Below, piece after piece: positions 61,373 through 64,000 of a stretch of 64,000 nucleotides of DNA. The stretch is taken from assembly GCA_028023455.1 (NCBI GenBank), contig JAQFVV010000206.1:1023861-1087860 (forward strand), read 5' to 3'. The notes under the pieces were generated by a model, which was not told the DNA's origin, did no database searches, and saw only the letters and a list, made by a program, of their open reading frames with translations. Source of the DNA: Epiperipatus broadwayi (Eukaryota; Onychophora; Udeonychophora; Euonychophora; Peripatidae). Both the position numbers and the translations under genes were made by a program. Positions within the stretch are counted from its first letter, which is position 1, and every line of letters starts with the position of its first letter.

Positions 61373-63415
61373 AAAAATTATCATTTGTTATATAATTAAA
61401 AAAAACCTCTTTGAGTTGATGTTTATATATGAAGTATTATTATTGTTTATGGTTATTAGGTATAGTTATTGTTTGAAGTTATTATTTTATTTATATGTTG
61501 ATGGTACATCGTTATGAATATTTAATTATTATAAATAAATGAAGACATATAAATTGTTGATTATATAAAAAAAATTATTTTATTTGCAGTGATTATTAAA
61601 AAAAAATGCAATATTATTATTTATGTATATATATATTTTTAAAGCTGTCAAATAAATTTTCAATTTAATATTTTTTATATATATGCTTGATATTTTATTT
61701 TTTTTTAATGTTAATTGTTTAAAATAAAACATGTGTAACAATGGTTTTAAAAACAGCATTTGCTAGCACATGGAACAACAGCAACAACAAAAAAAGAAGC
61801 CATTATTATTAGGATAGTGATTAAAAAAACAAAAGGATAAAAATTTGTTGTACTTTGTTTCTTTGAAATTACCATTCTTCAGAATATTGGAATAAGATAG
61901 ATTTCTATGGTAAATACATAAATCATGACAGGCTAATAGAGATATATCGCAGCCAAGAGGCTGCACCATTTTCTTTCATTTATTCCAAGGCAGTTTAAAA
62001 AGAAAAACTAAGAAAATTTCAACACATGAATTTCATCGCGTTTGAAGCCGAAATTTGACATAGCTATCTGGAATCTATAATGGTCAATCTAATAATAATC
62101 TGGAGGTAACTAGAATTAATATATTGGATTCAACATTTCAATTTATTTATTTATTTTTCAAGGAAAGAAATTTTAGAAGGATAAAAATATACATACATCC
62201 AAGAATTGACAATTTTCTCTAACGTGATAGTTTCTTCACTTTAACTAGAATGCATTCTAATATTAAATGGATAAAGAAATAAAGCAATGGAATAAGTTGA
62301 CTTTTGAAGGAAAACTAAACAGGTGAACTTTGAAAGGTAGTCAATAATTTTATATGTATAAATGATATATAAATATATTTTTGAGATCGATATTCATTTT
62401 TTTTTACTTTTATTTTTCATTGTAAAATATAACGTTTTTATAAAAATTCAATTCAAGCGTCTCATTTTCTAACAGCAATAAACGTTTAACAGGTGTCAAA
62501 ATTAACACTTAAGTAATTTAAAATCTTAAAGTATGGCTTATAAGTTTGGGTTGCATATGAGTTGTTATGTATATTTTAATAAGTAAATTTATATTCGCAA
62601 ATTTTTATTATAAAAATTTTTTATTATTAATTTATGTATTTCCATTTTTTTTAACTTTATATAATAATTCTTATGCAGACCAAAACAATAATTTATATAT
62701 ATTTGCTGTATATAATATTTTTTATTTTTATTTTTATTTTGAATATCTGAAAAATATAAATATGGATTTGTGTTTATATTAATGCATACTTGTTAAGCAC
62801 AAATATGTCTTTATCTATTTAATATATATACTTATTGCAAGTATATATGTATATATTTTTTTTTGTATTTGGGTTTGTATTTAAAACATTGATACTACCT
62901 AAAATTAAATCATAATATAGAAATAAAGGATGTACTATTTGTTTTATAGATAATGCCTTTGTAATTTATTAGAAAGCGTATTAATATTTTATTCTTATTT
63001 TTTCTTTTAATGCCAGAGTCATTATGAAATTAATTGAATTCACAATTTAATAGAGGATAACTTCATATTTCACTTATTGTTTAGTCTTTAGGCCACTTAC
63101 ACATATTATTATTCATTGATATGTTTAGATATACATAAATTTACATAATAGATGTGTATATTGGATTTAATAGAATTCCCTTTGTTTCTGATATATATAT
63201 TTGATTAGTTAGTTATATCAACCTTGAAAATAAATTATAATGATAGATCTCATTGCTCTGTATGATTTTAGATTTATTTCATGTATAGCTAGTTGGAAGG
63301 GCATATAAACAATTTATTTAAATATAACTGGGATAATTTTGTCTTTCTTCATTTAAATTATACAATTTATTATATTAGGCTTTCTCAACAATTGGATTCA
63401 TTTAGATTATATATA
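61373..63415. other. 2 kb without recognisable genes
   Basis: AT-rich, stops in all frames; no motif supported. Confidence 0.5.
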
Positions 63416-63935
63416 TTCCATTACGTTTATCATCCAATGTTTGAAGCATTATTTTCTTCTCATATATTGATGTTCCATTACATTTGAGGTATAATATGTT
63501 TATATGATATATTGTCCATTACATTTGGCACCATAAACTGTTGGTCCCAGTTAACTGATGATTGGTATAATGGAGTAAAAGTATGTTCCATTACATTTGG
63601 ACGCCACAACGTGGTCAGCATAATATGTTCGTTTAATTATTCATTACATTTGGTGTCTCAAAGTTAGGGGCTTGGTTAACTAATGATTATTGTTGCAAAA
63701 GTTCATATGTTTATTTTCATTTGAGATCATATAAAGATACATTCCATTATATTTGGCTTTCCCAATGTTTGGGGCCTTCTTTCTTCAATTTAAATGGAAT
63801 GCAGCAAGTACATTCCAAATAATTGATAAATACACAGATAGTATGTGTGAAAATATTTCCATTACATTTGGCGCAACAACTAGGGCTCGAAATAAGCTAA
63901 TTAGGGCTTGAAATACCCCACATACCTGAGAGATG
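63416..63935 (+). repeat. irregular repeat of TTCCATTACATTTGG with LTR/PBS-like junctions
   Basis: TTCCATTACATTTGG or close variants occur at about 63416, 63473, 63514, 63586, 63640, 63742 and 63857. Several are followed by GGCGC/GGACGCCACAACGTGG-like strings. The string TGGCGCCCAACGTGGGGC is the complement of the tRNA-Lys 3' end used as a primer-binding site by many LTR retroelements, so each unit resembles the end of an LTR plus PBS. Intervals vary (41-115 bp) and no LTR body or gag/pol is seen. A degenerate satellite seeded by LTR ends is the simplest reading. Confidence 0.5.
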
Positions 63936-64000
63936 TGTAGTATATATATTGATATGAGATGTATAGTTTAAAGAAAGAGAAGCATTTTTGTGTGTTTAAT

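Noticed and set aside
61863-61895. CUGAAGA-like string on the minus strand as another hammerhead
   Set aside because: No stem II or GAAA at proper spacing.
63416-63935. CRISPR-like array
   Set aside because: Repeats are imperfect, spacing is irregular and the genome is clearly eukaryotic.

Overview
The window is a stretch of very AT-rich nuclear DNA from a metazoan, most likely an invertebrate. The evidence is long (ATT)n, (AAT)n and (TA)n arrays, several animal retrotransposon and DNA-transposon families in various states of decay, tRNA-derived SINEs, foldback elements, and no sign of bacterial gene organisation. I cannot name the species. Decayed LINEs with an endonuclease/RT layout common in arthropods, EN+ Penelope-like elements (PLEs), mariner, Merlin and RTE relics fit an arthropod, mollusc or cnidarian-type genome equally well. 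No complete host gene is visible. The best host-coding candidates are two GC-richer open segments on the minus strand at 4.3 and 5.1-5.4 kb, plus an isolated NRF1/CRE-like motif cluster at 12.9 kb.

Layout. 1-9 kb: a truncated PLE tail (1.7-2.2 kb), a possible pogo relic, the candidate exons, and two foldback/dispersed repeats. 9.7-10 kb: a (TTA)n array. 15-17.7 kb: a badly decayed minus-strand LINE (endonuclease then RT), containing a 13-mer identical to the Illumina adapter core. 20.5-23.2 kb: an almost complete PLE with RT and GIY-YIG endonuclease, flanked by an inverted copy of its own 3' end. 23.2-26.3 kb: a cluster of foldback elements. 32-33.3 kb: an RTE-like relic. 37.2-39.1 kb: a Merlin-like DNA transposon with inverted termini and an 8-bp target duplication. 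44.4 and 54.4 kb: two copies of a palindromic element with tRNA-like boxes at its centre. 47-48.3 kb: a mariner relic and an RTE tail. 51-55.4 kb: two LINEs of opposite orientation meeting at their (ATT)n tails, one split by the palindromic element. 56.4-58 kb: two further inverted PLE ends. 63.4-63.9 kb: a degenerate repeat resembling an LTR/primer-binding-site junction.

The most interesting theme is a recurring RNA fold. Hammerhead-ribozyme-like architecture (stem I, CUGANGA-like core, stem II, GAAA, tiny stem III, NUH) appears in every PLE tail of both PLE families, in both foldback elements at 23.2-24.8 kb, and in a separate dispersed repeat at 48.7 kb. The 48.7 kb copy has all canonical core residues and a GUC cleavage triplet. 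Stem II covaries between PLE copies at 57.35 and 57.95 kb. These are hand foldings; no structure search was run.
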